In this document: positions 27,901 through 36,879 of the stretch, in pieces | Numbering within the stretch: the first letter of the stretch is position 1 | How the letters are laid out: every line of letters starts with the position of its first letter | Source: Terracoccus sp. 273MFTsu3.1 | Lineage (GTDB): Bacteria; Actinomycetota; Actinomycetes; Actinomycetales; Dermatophilaceae | Length of the DNA: 64,000 nt | Direction: 5' to 3' | Assembly: GCF_000383675.1 (NCBI RefSeq) | Contig: NZ_KB911824.1 | Span: 330,382 to 394,381, forward strand | The notes under the pieces: generated by a model | Databases searched by the model: none | Seen by the model: the letters and a program-made list of their open reading frames with translations, nothing else | What the model was told of the DNA's origin: nothing | Translations under genes and position numbers: made by a program

Positions 27901-28356
27901 GTCACCGTCACCGACCAGTGGGGCAACGCGGACTCGGGGACGACGAGCGTCGTCGTCTACGACCGCGCGGCCGGCTTCGTCACCGGGGGCGGCACGATCG
28001 CGTCCCCGGCCGGCGCCCTGACCTCGAACCCGTCGCACAGCGGCAAGGGGAGTCTCGAGCTCTCCGTCGCCTACGGCAGCGGGGCCGCGGTCCCGTCCGG
28101 CTCGTTCACCTACGGGCTCGCGGGCACGTCGTTCTCCGTCGCCACGACGACGTTCGACTGGCTCGTCGTCACCGGCTCGTCGGCGACCTTCTCGGCGCCG
28201 GTCACGGTCAACGGGACCGCCGGCTACCGCGCGGTCGTCACCGTCAGCGACAAGGGCAAGAGCGACACGTTCCGCCTCGTCGTGACGACGACCTCGGGCT
28301 CCATGGCCTACGACTCCGGCACGCAGACCGTGAAGGGTCAGATCGTCATCCACTGA
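24937..28356 (+). CDS. ExeM/NucH-family secreted endonuclease
   Basis: Extracellular DNase, 1139 residues. Sec signal peptide MRQSRPALRR ... PFVAAAPASAAP (about 1-35). Lamin-tail domain TDLFISEYVEPATGNNKAIE (about 36-205). Ig-like Big_5 domain (PADGANTVAVDASTTVTFSE) about 215-310. OB-fold segment about 320-425. Endonuclease/exonuclease/phosphatase domain about 585-905 with catalytic motifs VVGMNLLNFF, VVAFMEMENDGYG, NHLKSKGSAC, ILGDMNSYAKED and ISDHDPVVVG. A PKD domain (about 920-1010) and a C-terminal beta domain ending in KGQIVIH complete it. No sortase or membrane anchor, so probably free. Shine-Dalgarno GGGAGGAAA precedes the ATG. Monocistronic with a very strong hairpin behind it. Likely degrades environmental or biofilm DNA. 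Confidence 0.92.
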   Translation: MRQSRPALRRVAAVTTAALAVGITPFVAAAPASAAPTDLFISEYVEPATGNNKAIEIYNPTSAPVTLNGTYSLFTSINGGTSTSSIALLGTVQPGDAFVLGNNNSANDPAILAADQLSGSLTFNGDDAIELRKGSAVVDSIGQVGVDPGAAWGTSPVTTADHTLRRKANITAGDTNSADAFDPATEWDSLPAGTFDGLGSHTVDGPVTDAAPGVTSTTPADGANTVAVDASTTVTFSEPVNAADGAFAISCSLSGTKTLAVTGGPTTFTLDPSADFARGDACTLTVSADGITDRDAIDPPDSPATDVVVRFSVPAANPCEVTATPIPAIQGSGDSAAITGSVTTRGVVVGDYEGASPALRGFFLQDPKGDDDPATSDGIFVFEGSNANAVQLGDVVTVTGNVGENQGQTQVSAATVTVCGTGTVAPTEVRFPVASPTALERYEGMLVTLPQDMSVTEHFQLGRFGQVTLSEGGRLEQPTNVVAPGADAAALQTSNNLRKIILDDTTQAQNVDPIVFGRGGQPLTAANTLRGGDTVTDLTGVLNYTWGGNAASANAYRIRPVSPTATVDFQPTNPRPTTPPAVGGDTRVVGMNLLNFFNTLDTTGNNCRGGLTGAVMDCRGANTSTEFDRQWRKTLAAVSGTQADVVAFMEMENDGYGADSAEQFLVGKLNEKDGAGTWAFIDADARTGQTDALGNDAIKVGMLYKPAAVTPVGTTAALNSVDFVNGGDSGPRNRPSLAQAFRDNSTGGTFVAVANHLKSKGSACDAPDAGDGQGNCTAVRVRSAQLLATWLAGDPTGTGDPDVLILGDMNSYAKEDPITTLEKAGFTNLIEQRNGREAYSYAFDGQWGYLDHALGSASISSQVTGVGDWHVNADEPAILDYNTEFKTARQVTSLYAPDQFRISDHDPVVVGLDLTSAAPVVGTVTGPTSAVSVGSPAGVSATFTDADPLDTHTASIAWGDGSTSAGTVTGGTVSGSHVYAAAGIYTVTVTVTDQWGNADSGTTSVVVYDRAAGFVTGGGTIASPAGALTSNPSHSGKGSLELSVAYGSGAAVPSGSFTYGLAGTSFSVATTTFDWLVVTGSSATFSAPVTVNGTAGYRAVVTVSDKGKSDTFRLVVTTTSGSMAYDSGTQTVKGQIVIH

Positions 28357-28366
28357 CCACCGCAGG

Positions 28367-28404
28367 ACGCACGGCCCGGGATCGACCGATCCCGGGCCGT
28401 GCGT
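28367..28404 (+). terminator. nucH terminator hairpin
   Basis: ACGCACGGCCCGGGATCG / CGATCCCGGGCCGTGCGT, perfect 18-bp stem around AC, 10 bases behind the stop; no U tract. Confidence 0.85.
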
Positions 28405-28452
28405 CGTGTCCGGAGGGGCCGTTCCGCGGCGTCCGGCCGCTACCGTGGCGCC

Positions 28453-28869
28453 ATGAGGCGAGCGCTGTTCGTGCGGGTCAACCGGGTCGTCAACGTCGTC
28501 GTCCGGCGCCTCGGGCTGCGCCGCTTCCGAGGTGGTGACCTGCTCCTGCTGACGACGACAGGACGCAGGAGCGGGCAGCGCCGCACGACGCCCTTGCTGC
28601 ACCTCGCCCGTGACGGCGGCTGGCTGGTCGTGGCCTCCAACGGCGGCGCCGACTGGGAACCGGGCTGGTGGCTCAACCTCCGCGCCGGCGCCCCGGCCAC
28701 GGTGGAGGTCGACGGCCGGGCGGTGCCGGTGCGCGGCGAGGAGGTGACCGGTCCCGAGCGTGAGAGGCTCTGGGCCGAGCTCACCGACCGGGTCTTCGAC
28801 TTCGACTCCTACCAGGCGAAGGTGAGCCGACGCATCGCCGTCGTCAGGCTGACGCCGACCACCGGCTGA
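28453..28869 (+). CDS. deazaflavin (F420)-type nitroreductase family protein
   Basis: DDN/FDOR-B-like split beta-barrel protein, 138 residues. Known relatives use cofactor F420 to reduce quinones, aflatoxins or nitroimidazoles. Visible: LLLLTTTGRRSGQRRTTPLLH (a cofactor-phosphate binding segment typical of the family), WLVVASNGGADWEPGWWLNL and VEVDGRAVPVRGEEV. ATG 28453 follows TACCGT (28441-28446), a -10 box at leaderless distance. The physiological substrate is unknown. Preceded by the nucH terminator and followed by ptrB on the same strand but with its own promoter. Confidence 0.85.
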   Translation: MRRALFVRVNRVVNVVVRRLGLRRFRGGDLLLLTTTGRRSGQRRTTPLLHLARDGGWLVVASNGGADWEPGWWLNLRAGAPATVEVDGRAVPVRGEEVTGPERERLWAELTDRVFDFDSYQAKVSRRIAVVRLTPTTG

Positions 28870-28883
28870 CCGGGGCCGCGACC

Positions 28884-28889
28884 TAGACT
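28884..28889 (+). promoter_or_regulatory. -10 box for leaderless ptrB
   Basis: TAGACT, six bases before ATG 28896; no Shine-Dalgarno. Confidence 0.55.
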
Positions 28890-28895
28890 GCCCGG

Positions 28896-30995
28896 ATGCA
28901 GCACCCCCCGACCGCTCGGCGCGATCCCGTCGCCCGCGAGCACCACGGCGACCGTTTCGACGACCCCTACGCGTGGATGGCCGACCGTGACTCGGACGAG
29001 CTGCGCGAGCTGCTCGTGGCCGAGAACGCCCACGCGACCGAGCGCACCGAGCACCTGCGACCGCTCGCCGAGCAGGTCTTCGAGGAGTTCCGCTCGCGCA
29101 TCGAGGAGACCGACCTGTCGGTGCCCGTTCGTCACGACCGCTGGTGGTACTACTCACGCACGGTCGAGGGCGAGCAGTACGCGGTCGAGGCGCGGGTGCT
29201 CGTCGCCGACCACCCGCAGCGGCCGACCCTCGACGCCGGGCGCCCGCCGGTCGGCGAGCAGGTGCTGCTCGACCAGAACGAGGAGGGCCGGGACCACGAG
29301 TTCTTCGCCGTGGGCGTGAGCGAGGTGTCGCCGTCCGGCGACCTGCTCGCGTATGCCGTCGACGTCGTCGGCGACGAACGCTACGACGTGCGCGTGCGCC
29401 GGATCGACGACGGAGTCGTCCTCGACGACACCGTGCGCCGCACCGGCGGGTCGTTCGCCTGGTCACTCGACGCCGGTCACTTCTTCTACACGCGCGTCGA
29501 CGACGCCTGGCGTCCGCACCAGGTGTGGCGTCACGAGGTGGGCACTCCCGCTGAGGCCGACGTGCTCGTGCACGAGGAGGCCGACGAGCGCTTCTTCGTC
29601 GGGGTCGGCACCTCGCGCGACGACCGGCTGATCATCATCGCCATCGGGTCCAAGACGACGAGCGAGTTCCGCCTCCTCGAGGCCGACGACCCGATGGGCA
29701 CCCCCCGGGTCGTGGCCGAACGCCGCCAGGGCGTCGAGTACGACATCGAGCCCTTCGGCGACCAGCTGCTCGTCACGCACAACGCCAACCGCGTGAACTT
29801 CGAGCTGGCCACGGCTCCCGTGACGAGCACGACGGCGGACGACTGGGTGCCGCTGGACGTCACGACGGAGGACGAGTACGTCACGGGCGCAGAGGGATTC
29901 GACGACTTCATCGCTGTCTCGCTACGTCGGGAGGGCGGCACCGGAGTGCGGGTCGTACTGCGCGACCCGACCGCCCCGAACGGTCTGGGGGAGGCGCACG
30001 ACATCGCCGTCGGGGAACCCATCGGCACGCTCCACGTCGGCGTGAACCCCGAGGCGGACACACCGACGCTCCAGGTCGTCCACGAGTCTCTCGTGACGCC
30101 CCGGACCGTGGAGGACTACGACGTCCGCTCCCGCACCTTCACGCTGCTCAAGCAGCAGCACGTGCGCGGCGACGTCGATCTGGCGCAGTACCGCCAGCGA
30201 CGCGAGTGGGCCACGGCGCCCGATGGGACCCGCGTGCCGATCTCCGTCGTGCACCGCCACGACGTCGCGGCCGACGGCACGGCTCCCGGGCTGCTCAACG
30301 CGTACGGCGCCTACGGCATCTCGAGCGACCCGTGGTTCTCCGTCCTGCGACTCTCGCTCCTCGACCGCGGCTGGGTCTTCGCCATCGCTCACGTGCGCGG
30401 TGGGTCCGAGATGGGGCGGTCGTGGTACGACGACGGCAAGCTCGAGGCGAAGCCCAACACGTTCACCGACCTCGTCGCGTGTGCGGACCACCTCGTCGAG
30501 AGCGGCATCGTCGCGCCGGACCGACTTGCGGCAGAAGGCGGCTCGGCGGGCGGTCTGCTCATGGGGGCCGTGGTCAACCTTGCCCCGGAGCGCTTCCGCT
30601 TCGTCCACGCGCAGGTGCCGTTCGTCGACGCGCTGACGACCGTGCTCGATCCCAGCCTGCCGCTCACCGTCGTCGAGTGGGAGGAGTGGGGCAACCCGCT
30701 CGAGGACCCGACGGCATACGCGCTCATGAGGTCCTACAGCCCCTACGACAACGTCCGGCCGACCCGCCACCCCAGCCTGCTCGTGACGGCGGGCCTCGAC
30801 GACACGCGCGTCTACGTCACGGAGCCGGCCAAGTGGGTCGCCGCGTTGCGGCATGCCGACCTCGAGGTGGACGACCCCGCGCAGATCCTCTTCCGCACCG
30901 AGATGGCGGCGGGCCATGGTGGCCGGTCCGGGCGCTACGACCTCTGGCGCCAGTGGGCCTGGGAGACGGCCGTGCTCATCGACCAGACGTCGTGA
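28896..30995 (+). CDS. ptrB: oligopeptidase B (S9 prolyl oligopeptidase family)
   Basis: Cytoplasmic serine peptidase cleaving short peptides after Arg/Lys. 699 residues, normal for the family. N-terminal seven-bladed propeller beginning FDDPYAWMADRDSDELRELL. C-terminal alpha/beta hydrolase domain with YGAYGISSDPWFSVLRLSLL, FAIAHVRGGSEMGRSWYDDGK and the nucleophile elbow AEGGSAGGLLMG (Ser). The acid is in TAGLDDTRVYVTEPAKW and the His in EMAAGHGGRSGRYD. VHAQVPFVDALTTV and the acidic WEEWGNP segment are typical of oligopeptidase B rather than prolyl oligopeptidase. Leaderless start at ATG 28896. Convergent with the nuclease gene downstream, with only 34 bases between and no clear terminator. 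Confidence 0.93.
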   Translation: MQHPPTARRDPVAREHHGDRFDDPYAWMADRDSDELRELLVAENAHATERTEHLRPLAEQVFEEFRSRIEETDLSVPVRHDRWWYYSRTVEGEQYAVEARVLVADHPQRPTLDAGRPPVGEQVLLDQNEEGRDHEFFAVGVSEVSPSGDLLAYAVDVVGDERYDVRVRRIDDGVVLDDTVRRTGGSFAWSLDAGHFFYTRVDDAWRPHQVWRHEVGTPAEADVLVHEEADERFFVGVGTSRDDRLIIIAIGSKTTSEFRLLEADDPMGTPRVVAERRQGVEYDIEPFGDQLLVTHNANRVNFELATAPVTSTTADDWVPLDVTTEDEYVTGAEGFDDFIAVSLRREGGTGVRVVLRDPTAPNGLGEAHDIAVGEPIGTLHVGVNPEADTPTLQVVHESLVTPRTVEDYDVRSRTFTLLKQQHVRGDVDLAQYRQRREWATAPDGTRVPISVVHRHDVAADGTAPGLLNAYGAYGISSDPWFSVLRLSLLDRGWVFAIAHVRGGSEMGRSWYDDGKLEAKPNTFTDLVACADHLVESGIVAPDRLAAEGGSAGGLLMGAVVNLAPERFRFVHAQVPFVDALTTVLDPSLPLTVVEWEEWGNPLEDPTAYALMRSYSPYDNVRPTRHPSLLVTAGLDDTRVYVTEPAKWVAALRHADLEVDDPAQILFRTEMAAGHGGRSGRYDLWRQWAWETAVLIDQTS

Positions 30996-31029
30996 GACGG
31001 CCGTTCCCGGGCTGCACCGTGCGGCGTGG

Positions 31030-32286
31030 TCAGGAGCCGTAGATCGCGGTCACCCACTCCGGGTGGTCGATGAACGGGTTCCGGTTGTGCTGCCAGGTGT
31101 CGAAGATGACCTGGTTGCGGCGCTTCTCGAACGCGTCGGGCGGGTCCTGCAGGTTCCACTGCTTGAGCACCGAGAGCTTGCCGATGTAGGGGGCGGTTCC
31201 GTTGCCGACGAGGTTGTTGGGCTCGAGGTCGGCGAAGCCGTCACCGCCGTCCCAGCGGACCGCCATGTAGAAGATCATCCTGGCGACGTCGCCCTTGACC
31301 GCGTTGCGCGGCTCGAAGGAGTCGGCGTCGCTGAGGCAGCCGGTGCACTGGGACACCGCCGACCCGCCGAGGTCGAAGTCGAGGTTGCCGCGGGTGGAGT
31401 TGACGGTGACGTCCTCGGGCCGGAGGTGGTGCACGTCGGTGCCCGGGCCGTTGACCGTGCCGAAGTCGCCGTGGCTCTTGGCCCAGACGTGCTCGCGGTT
31501 CCACTGGTCGACGCCGCCACCGTTGTCGGACTTGGCGATCGAGCGCCCCGAGTAGATCTCGACGACGTTGTTGGTGTTGCTCGGGTCCTGGTCGGTGTCC
31601 TTGAGGGCGGTCCAGACCTGGTCGTAGGTCAGGGTCGTGACCCCACTGGAGATGATGCGGTGCAGCTCGGTGTGCAGCGCTGAGCCGGTCTTGCCGGCGG
31701 CCGACGCGTAGTACGTCGAGTCGTAGGGGCTCGTCGTGCCGGTGGGGCTCGGGCTCGTCGCCGTGCTCGTGGGGCTCGTCGTCGTGCTCGTCGTCGACGT
31801 GCCGCTGAACGCGAAGGCGCTCGTCGAGGTCATGCCGGGGTGCGAGAAGTACGCCGCCAGGGCACCCGTCACGTCGAGCTGACGCCCCATGAGGGAGGGG
31901 TTGCTCTTCAGGCCCCACGAGGACCGGAACGCAGACGGGATCTGGACGTAGAGCATCCGGCTCGTCGACGTCTCCGACGCGGTGTCGGCGATGGCGAGGG
32001 CGTAGTCGTTGGGGAAGTTCGAGCGCACGACGGTGCTCGTCGCGGTCGGCTGTCCCACGACGAAGCCGCGGACGGTCGCGCTCTGACCGGTCTGCGACCC
32101 GATGGCCTGCGACACCGTGATCGGGGCGGCCGCGGCCAGAGCGGGCGCCTGGGCGACGCGGGGGAGTGGCAGGGTCGTCGCCGGCGAGCCCGCAGCGCTG
32201 GTGAGTGCGAGGCTCGGCGGGACGAGGACGATGGCGAGGCCGGTGACGACCGCGGCGATGCGACGTCTGGGGATGACGACGGGCAC
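31030..32286 (-). CDS. secreted endonuclease I family nuclease
   Basis: 418 residues. Signal peptide VPVVIPRRRIAAVVTGLAIV... with Ala-rich cleavage region. An OB-fold (YhcR/DUF6359-like) domain of about 110 residues (ITVSQAIGSQTGQSATVRGF). A Ser/Thr linker (TSTTSTTTSPTSTATSPSP). The endonuclease I domain contains the His-Me finger motif NREHVWAKSHG near residue 262, DVHHLRPEDVTVNSTRGN near 282, QCTGCLSDADSFEP and GDVARMIFYMAVRWDGG. Start: GTG at 32286 behind AGGAGA (short spacing); an upstream ATG would place a hydrophilic, Pro-rich stretch before the signal peptide. Probably a secreted DNase or RNase, the second extracellular nuclease within 7 kb. Confidence 0.88.
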   Translation of the reverse strand: MPVVIPRRRIAAVVTGLAIVLVPPSLALTSAAGSPATTLPLPRVAQAPALAAAAPITVSQAIGSQTGQSATVRGFVVGQPTATSTVVRSNFPNDYALAIADTASETSTSRMLYVQIPSAFRSSWGLKSNPSLMGRQLDVTGALAAYFSHPGMTSTSAFAFSGTSTTSTTTSPTSTATSPSPTGTTSPYDSTYYASAAGKTGSALHTELHRIISSGVTTLTYDQVWTALKDTDQDPSNTNNVVEIYSGRSIAKSDNGGGVDQWNREHVWAKSHGDFGTVNGPGTDVHHLRPEDVTVNSTRGNLDFDLGGSAVSQCTGCLSDADSFEPRNAVKGDVARMIFYMAVRWDGGDGFADLEPNNLVGNGTAPYIGKLSVLKQWNLQDPPDAFEKRRNQVIFDTWQHNRNPFIDHPEWVTAIYGS

Positions 32287-32504
32287 GGGTTCTCCTGTCG
32301 GGCGGGGGGAGTCGGGTGGATGACACAACCCACGGCCCGGGTCGGGCGGTGGCCCGATGAGCGTCTCGGAACGGCCGTGAACGCCGGGTCAGTCGTTGGT
32401 CTGACCTTCGTCAGTGCCGGTCCAAGATTCGGCAGGCGCGTCGGCGGCGCCAGGCCCTCGCTCCGCACGGTGAGACCGTGGTCCGGGCCCCCGGCCGCGC
32501 CTTC

Positions 32505-32510
32505 TAGACT
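32505..32510 (+). promoter_or_regulatory. -10 box for hisD
   Basis: TAGACT, eight bases before ATG 32519. It points to a leaderless or nearly leaderless his transcript with no room for an attenuator peptide. Confidence 0.55.
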
Positions 32511-32518
32511 GGTGACCC

Positions 32519-33886
32519 ATGATGTCCTCCCTCGACCTGCGCGGGCGCACGCTCGACGTGCGCTTCCTGCGCAAGGCCCTGCCACGAGCCGAGTTCGACG
32601 TCACGGCAGCCCTCGAGCAGGTGCGGCCGATCTGTGAGGACGTCGAGCATCGCGGGGCCGTGGCACTGCGCGACCTCGGCGAGCGGTTCGACGGCGTGCG
32701 GCCGACCCACCTCCGGGTGCCGCGGGCCGTGCTGCAGTCCGCCCTCGACCGGCTCGACCCCGACCTGCGCGCCGCGCTGGAGGAGTCCATCCGTCGCGCC
32801 CGCATCGTCCACGCGGACCAGCGCCGTACCGACACGACGACCCCGGTCGTCCCGGGCGGCACCGTCACCGAGCGATGGGTGCCCGTCGACCGCGTCGGTC
32901 TCTATGTGCCCGGTGGCCTCGCCGTCTACCCGAGCAGCGTCATCATGAACGTCGTCCCGGCCCAGCTCGCCGAGGTCGGTTCGCTGGCCGTCGCGTCACC
33001 GCCGCAGCGCGAGAACGTCGGCGAGTTCGCCGGCTACCCGAACCCGACGATCCTGGCGGCGTGCGCACTCCTCGGCGTCGACGAGGTGTATGCCGTCGGT
33101 GGCGCCCAGGCGGTCGCCATGTTCGCGCACGGCTTCGTCGACGACGACCCGAAGTGGGGCGAGGTCGACGGCGAGCCGGTCGTGTGCGACCCCGTGTCGC
33201 TCGTCACGGGCCCCGGCAACATCTGGGTCGTCGCCGCCAAGCGCCTGCTCAAGGGCCTCATCGGCATCGACGCGGAGGCCGGTCCCACCGAGATCGCGAT
33301 CCTGGCCGACGACTCGGCCGACCCGGACCACGTGGCCGCCGACCTCGTGAGCCAGGCCGAGCACGACCCGCTCGCGGCCTCGGTGCTCGTCACCGACAGC
33401 GAGGAGCTGGCCGAGGAGACCCGTCGCGCCCTGGCCCGTCGGGTGCCGGCCACGAAGCACGCGGAGCGCGTCACCGAGGCGCTCGAGGGCACGCAGTCGC
33501 GCATCGTCCTCGTCGACGACGTCGACGCCGGTCTCGCCGTCGTCAACGCGTACGCCGCCGAGCACCTCGAGATCCAGACCCGCGACGCCGCGGGCGTCGC
33601 GGCCCGGGTCCGCAACGCCGGTGCCGTCTTCGTCGGTCCGCACAGCCCGGTGAGCCTCGGCGACTACGCCGCCGGCTCCAACCACGTCCTGCCCACCGCC
33701 GGCTGCGCCTGCCACTCGAGCGGGCTGTCGGTGCAGTCCTTCCTGCGCGGCATCCACGTCGTCGACTACGACGAGGCCGCCCTGCGCGGTGTCGCCCGCC
33801 ACGTCGTGACTCTGGCCCAGGCCGAGGACCTCCCGGCCCACGGCGAAGCCGTGACGGCGCGGTTCGGCGACGAGGTGCCCCGGTGA
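32519..33886 (+). CDS. hisD: histidinol dehydrogenase
   Basis: Zn- and NAD-dependent enzyme for the last two steps of histidine synthesis. 455 residues. Motifs: [82 protein letters not shown] and [14 protein letters not shown]. The conserved [29 protein letters not shown] and [17 protein letters not shown] follow. First gene of the his cluster; start 32519 (a second ATG follows at 32522). The stop overlaps hisC (GTGA). Divergent from the secreted nuclease gene with 232 bases between, in which I see no feature besides this -10 box. Confidence 0.96.
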   Translation: MMSSLDLRGRTLDVRFLRKALPRAEFDVTAALEQVRPICEDVEHRGAVALRDLGERFDGVRPTHLRVPRAVLQSALDRLDPDLRAALEESIRRARIVHADQRRTDTTTPVVPGGTVTERWVPVDRVGLYVPGGLAVYPSSVIMNVVPAQLAEVGSLAVASPPQRENVGEFAGYPNPTILAACALLGVDEVYAVGGAQAVAMFAHGFVDDDPKWGEVDGEPVVCDPVSLVTGPGNIWVVAAKRLLKGLIGIDAEAGPTEIAILADDSADPDHVAADLVSQAEHDPLAASVLVTDSEELAEETRRALARRVPATKHAERVTEALEGTQSRIVLVDDVDAGLAVVNAYAAEHLEIQTRDAAGVAARVRNAGAVFVGPHSPVSLGDYAAGSNHVLPTAGCACHSSGLSVQSFLRGIHVVDYDEAALRGVARHVVTLAQAEDLPAHGEAVTARFGDEVPR

Positions 33887-35064
33887 GCGACGGACCGACC
33901 GACCGGCCGAGCGCCGCCGACGAGGTCCAGCGTCTGCTCCGGCCCGACCTGCGCGGTCGCACACCGTACGGCGCGCCGCAGCTCGACGTGCCGGTCCGGC
34001 TCAACACCAACGAGAACTCCTACCCCGTGCCGCAGGTCGTCGTCGACGCCGTCGTCGAGGCGCTCGCCGACGACGTCGCCTCCCTCAACCGTTACCCCGA
34101 CCGCGAGTTCACCGACCTGCGCAAGGCCCTGACGGCATACCTCGAGAAGCAGTCGGGGGTGTCGGTGACGCCCGAGCAGGTGTGGGCCGGCAACGGCTCC
34201 AACGAGGTGCTCTCGCACATCGTGCAGGCCTTCGGAGGTCACGGCCGGGTCGCCCTCGGCTTCACGCCGAGCTACTCGATGCACCCCATCATCAGCGAGA
34301 CGCACGGCACGACATGGGTCGACGGGCTCCGCTCTGCCGCAACCGATCCCGATGCCTTCGACCTGACCGCTGAGTCGGCTGCCCAGCAGGCCCGAGCGCA
34401 CGACCCGTCGATCGTGTTCCTCTGCTCGCCCAACAACCCCACGGGCACGGCGCTGCCGTTCGAGGTCATCGGTGCCGTGCTCGAAGCGGCGCCGAACGCC
34501 GTCGTCGTCGTCGACGAGGCCTATGCCGAGTTCGCCCGGCCGGGCACGCGAACGGCACTGACGCTGCTCGCCGAGCACCCCAGGCTCGTCGTGACGCGCA
34601 CGATGAGCAAGGCGTTCGCCTTCGCCGGCGGACGCCTCGGCTACCTCGTGGCGGCCCCCGAGCTCGTCGACGCGCTGCGCCTCGTCCGGCTGCCCTACCA
34701 CCTGAGCAGCCCGACGCAGACGATCGCCCGCATCGCCCTCGAGCACGCCGACGTCATGCTCGGCACGGTCGAGGTCATCAAGCACCAGCGCGACCGGATC
34801 GTCGACCGTCTCACCGAGCTCGGCGCGCGCCCCGTCGCCAGCGACAGCAACTTCGTCCTCTTCGGCGGCCTCCGCGACGAGAAGGCCACGTGGGACGCCC
34901 TGCTCGACGAAGGCGTCCTGGTCCGCGACATGGGCATCGCCCACCACCTGCGCGTCACGGCGGGCGACGCCCACGAGACGACAGCGTTCCTCGAGGCCAT
35001 GACGCGCCTCGCCCCCGCCCACATCCTCCCCAGCAGCGCCGACCGGCAGGAGCCACCCGCATGA
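33883..35064 (+). CDS. hisC: histidinol-phosphate aminotransferase
   Basis: PLP-dependent class I/II aminotransferase converting imidazole acetol phosphate to histidinol phosphate. 393 residues. Substrate-binding [13 protein letters not shown] near residue 38, [51 protein letters not shown]. The PLP lysine is in [19 protein letters not shown] near residue 245, and C-terminal [13 protein letters not shown] contains the phosphate-binding Arg. GTG 33883 overlaps the hisD stop; the stop overlaps the hisB ATG. An aromatic aminotransferase role is possible in this family, but context favours HisC. Confidence 0.95.
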   Translation: MSDGPTDRPSAADEVQRLLRPDLRGRTPYGAPQLDVPVRLNTNENSYPVPQVVVDAVVEALADDVASLNRYPDREFTDLRKALTAYLEKQSGVSVTPEQVWAGNGSNEVLSHIVQAFGGHGRVALGFTPSYSMHPIISETHGTTWVDGLRSAATDPDAFDLTAESAAQQARAHDPSIVFLCSPNNPTGTALPFEVIGAVLEAAPNAVVVVDEAYAEFARPGTRTALTLLAEHPRLVVTRTMSKAFAFAGGRLGYLVAAPELVDALRLVRLPYHLSSPTQTIARIALEHADVMLGTVEVIKHQRDRIVDRLTELGARPVASDSNFVLFGGLRDEKATWDALLDEGVLVRDMGIAHHLRVTAGDAHETTAFLEAMTRLAPAHILPSSADRQEPPA

Positions 35065-35669
35065 GCCCCACCAGCCGCACCGCGAAGATCACCCGTGCGA
35101 CGTCCGAGTCGTCCGTCGAGCTCTGGCTCGACCTCGACGGCACCGGCACGTCGGACATCTCGACCGGCGTCCCGTTCTACGACCACATGCTCCACTCGCT
35201 GAGCAAGCACTCGCTCATCGACCTGACCGTCAAGGCCACGGGGGACGTCGACGTCGACGTGCACCACACCGTCGAGGACACCGCGATCGTGCTCGGCCAG
35301 GCCCTGCGCGAGGCACTCGGCGACAAGGCCGGCATCTCCCGCTTCGGTGACGCGACCGTCCCGCTCGACGAGGCCCTCTGCCACGCCGTCGTCGACGTCG
35401 CCGGTCGTCCGTACGTCGTGCACGAGGGCGAGCCGGAGGGCCAGCAGTACGCCCTCATCGGTGGCCACTTCACCGGCTCGATGACGCGACACGTCCTCGA
35501 GTCCTTCGCCTACAACGCCGGCCTGTGCCTGCACGTGCGTGTCCTGGCCGGCCGCGACCCCCACCACATCGTCGAGGCGCAGTTCAAGGCCGTGGCGCGC
35601 GCCCTCCGGGCGGCCATCGCCCCCGACCCGCGCGTCGTCGGCATCCCGAGCGCCAAGGGAGCGCTCTGA
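35061..35669 (+). CDS. hisB: imidazoleglycerol-phosphate dehydratase
   Basis: Monofunctional HisB (no phosphatase domain), 202 residues. Manganese-binding His/Glu motifs duplicated as in the family: [45 protein letters not shown] and the C-terminal [21 protein letters not shown] 35061 overlaps the hisC stop as ATGA. An approximately 16-base gap separates it from hisH, so hisDCBH is a single unit. Confidence 0.97.
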   Translation: MSPTSRTAKITRATSESSVELWLDLDGTGTSDISTGVPFYDHMLHSLSKHSLIDLTVKATGDVDVDVHHTVEDTAIVLGQALREALGDKAGISRFGDATVPLDEALCHAVVDVAGRPYVVHEGEPEGQQYALIGGHFTGSMTRHVLESFAYNAGLCLHVRVLAGRDPHHIVEAQFKAVARALRAAIAPDPRVVGIPSAKGAL

Positions 35670-35685
35670 CGATGGTGGCCCGACG

Positions 35686-36324
35686 ATGAGCGCCGACGTC
35701 GTCGTCCTCGACTACGGCAGCGGCAACGTCCGATCCGCCGTGCGTGCCCTCGAGCGCGTCGGCGCCACGGTCACGCTGACGTCCGACCCTGTCCGCGCGC
35801 TCGAGGCGAACGGACTCTTCGTGCCCGGGGTCGGCAACTTCCACGCCTGCATCGCGGGGCTCGCGGCTGCGCACGGACCACGCATCATCGGTCGACGGAT
35901 CAGCGGGGGCCGGGCGGTCCTCGGCGTCTGCGTCGGCATGCAGGCCCTCTTCGACGGCTCGACCGAGCCGTCGGAGCATCCTCTCGAGGGGCTCGCTGAG
36001 TGGCCCGGCACCGTCGAGCGGCTCCCTGCCGACGTCGTGCCGCACATGGGCTGGTCCGAGGTCGAGGTCGCCGAGGGCTCGCGCCTCTTCGCCGGCGTCG
36101 AGCACGAGCGCTTCTACTTCGTGCACTCCTACGCCGTGCAGCAGTGGACGCTCGAGGCCACCGGCGCCTTCGCCCGGGTCGCACCTGCGGTCACCTGGGC
36201 GCGCCACGGTGCGAAGTTCGTCGCGGCGGTCGAGAATGGGCCCCTGAGCGCGACCCAGTTCCATCCCGAGAAGTCCGGCGATGCCGGGCTGCACCTGCTC
36301 GAGAACTGGGTCCGCGACCTGTGA
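35686..36324 (+). CDS. hisH: imidazole glycerol phosphate synthase, glutaminase subunit
   Basis: Class I glutamine amidotransferase that feeds ammonia to HisF. 212 residues. Motifs: [36 protein letters not shown], nucleophile Cys in [28 protein letters not shown] and the His-Glu pair in [17 protein letters not shown]. Start ATG 35686 gives the normal N-terminus; ATG 35672 is out of frame. Its partner hisF is not in this window. The stop is followed by a short gap and an unrelated small gene. Confidence 0.95.
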   Translation: MSADVVVLDYGSGNVRSAVRALERVGATVTLTSDPVRALEANGLFVPGVGNFHACIAGLAAAHGPRIIGRRISGGRAVLGVCVGMQALFDGSTEPSEHPLEGLAEWPGTVERLPADVVPHMGWSEVEVAEGSRLFAGVEHERFYFVHSYAVQQWTLEATGAFARVAPAVTWARHGAKFVAAVENGPLSATQFHPEKSGDAGLHLLENWVRDL

Positions 36325-36378
36325 CCGGGTTGCCGTCCGCCGACTGACCGGCGGGCGGGGCCTCGACGAGGAGTGATC

Positions 36379-36873
36379 GTGGCGACGAGGAAGACGGCGA
36401 GCAGCTCCAGCAGTGCGAGCAGGAAGCGCACGACCAGGACGTCCAGGAGCGCGACGAAGAACACGACGAAGAGCACGACGAGGCGGACCTCGTCGTCGAC
36501 ACGGCGGTCCTCGTCGGGCGCGCTCTACCCCCGGCGCCGGAGCAGCCGCCCGGGACTGCCGACGACCGTGGGCACGGCACTCGGCACGCTCGTCGTGACG
36601 ACTCTGCTCGACCTGTCCTGGCCGGTGCGCATCGTCCTCGTCGTCGTGGTGGTCGTCGCCGGGCTGGGCTACGTCCTCTGGCGTCACCGGGCCGAGATCA
36701 CCACCGGGGGAGGCGCCGACGTCCCTCCGGACGGGCCGCCCGCTGCGGACGCGTCAACCGCGCCGGGCGGGGACGAGCCGGGCGGTGACGAGCCGGCAGC
36801 GCCGGCCACGGCGCCGGCACCGGAGCCTGAGCCGCCGGCTCCCAGTGGCCCGCCCGCCACGCCGCCGTCGTAG
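36379..36873 (+). CDS. small basic membrane protein of unknown function
   Basis: 164 residues, not recognised. N-terminal 50 residues are nearly all Ser, Thr, Arg and Lys (RKTASSSSSASRKRTTRTS). This is followed by PRRRSSRPGLPTTVG, one or two hydrophobic helices (LGTLVVTTLLDLSW and VRIVLVVVVVVAGLGYVLW) and a Pro/Ala/Glu-rich tail. GTG 36379 has Shine-Dalgarno GAGGAG at five-base spacing; the GTG at 36373 is inside that site. It interrupts the histidine cluster between hisH and priA. A nucleic-acid-binding N-terminus is possible from composition only. Confidence 0.7.
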   Translation: MATRKTASSSSSASRKRTTRTSRSATKNTTKSTTRRTSSSTRRSSSGALYPRRRSSRPGLPTTVGTALGTLVVTTLLDLSWPVRIVLVVVVVVAGLGYVLWRHRAEITTGGGADVPPDGPPAADASTAPGGDEPGGDEPAAPATAPAPEPEPPAPSGPPATPPS

Positions 36874-36879
36874 TCCGGT

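Noticed and set aside
24886..29466. A 1526-codon open frame on the minus strand across nucH, the F420-type reductase and ptrB
   Set aside because: Arg/Gly/Val-rich translation without any domain, antisense to three genes with clear catalytic motifs. In very GC-rich DNA stop codons are rare and such shadows are common.
34270..34480. Possible horizontal insert in hisC suggested by slightly lower GC
   Set aside because: The reading frame and aminotransferase motifs run through without a break; the dip is too small to judge by eye.
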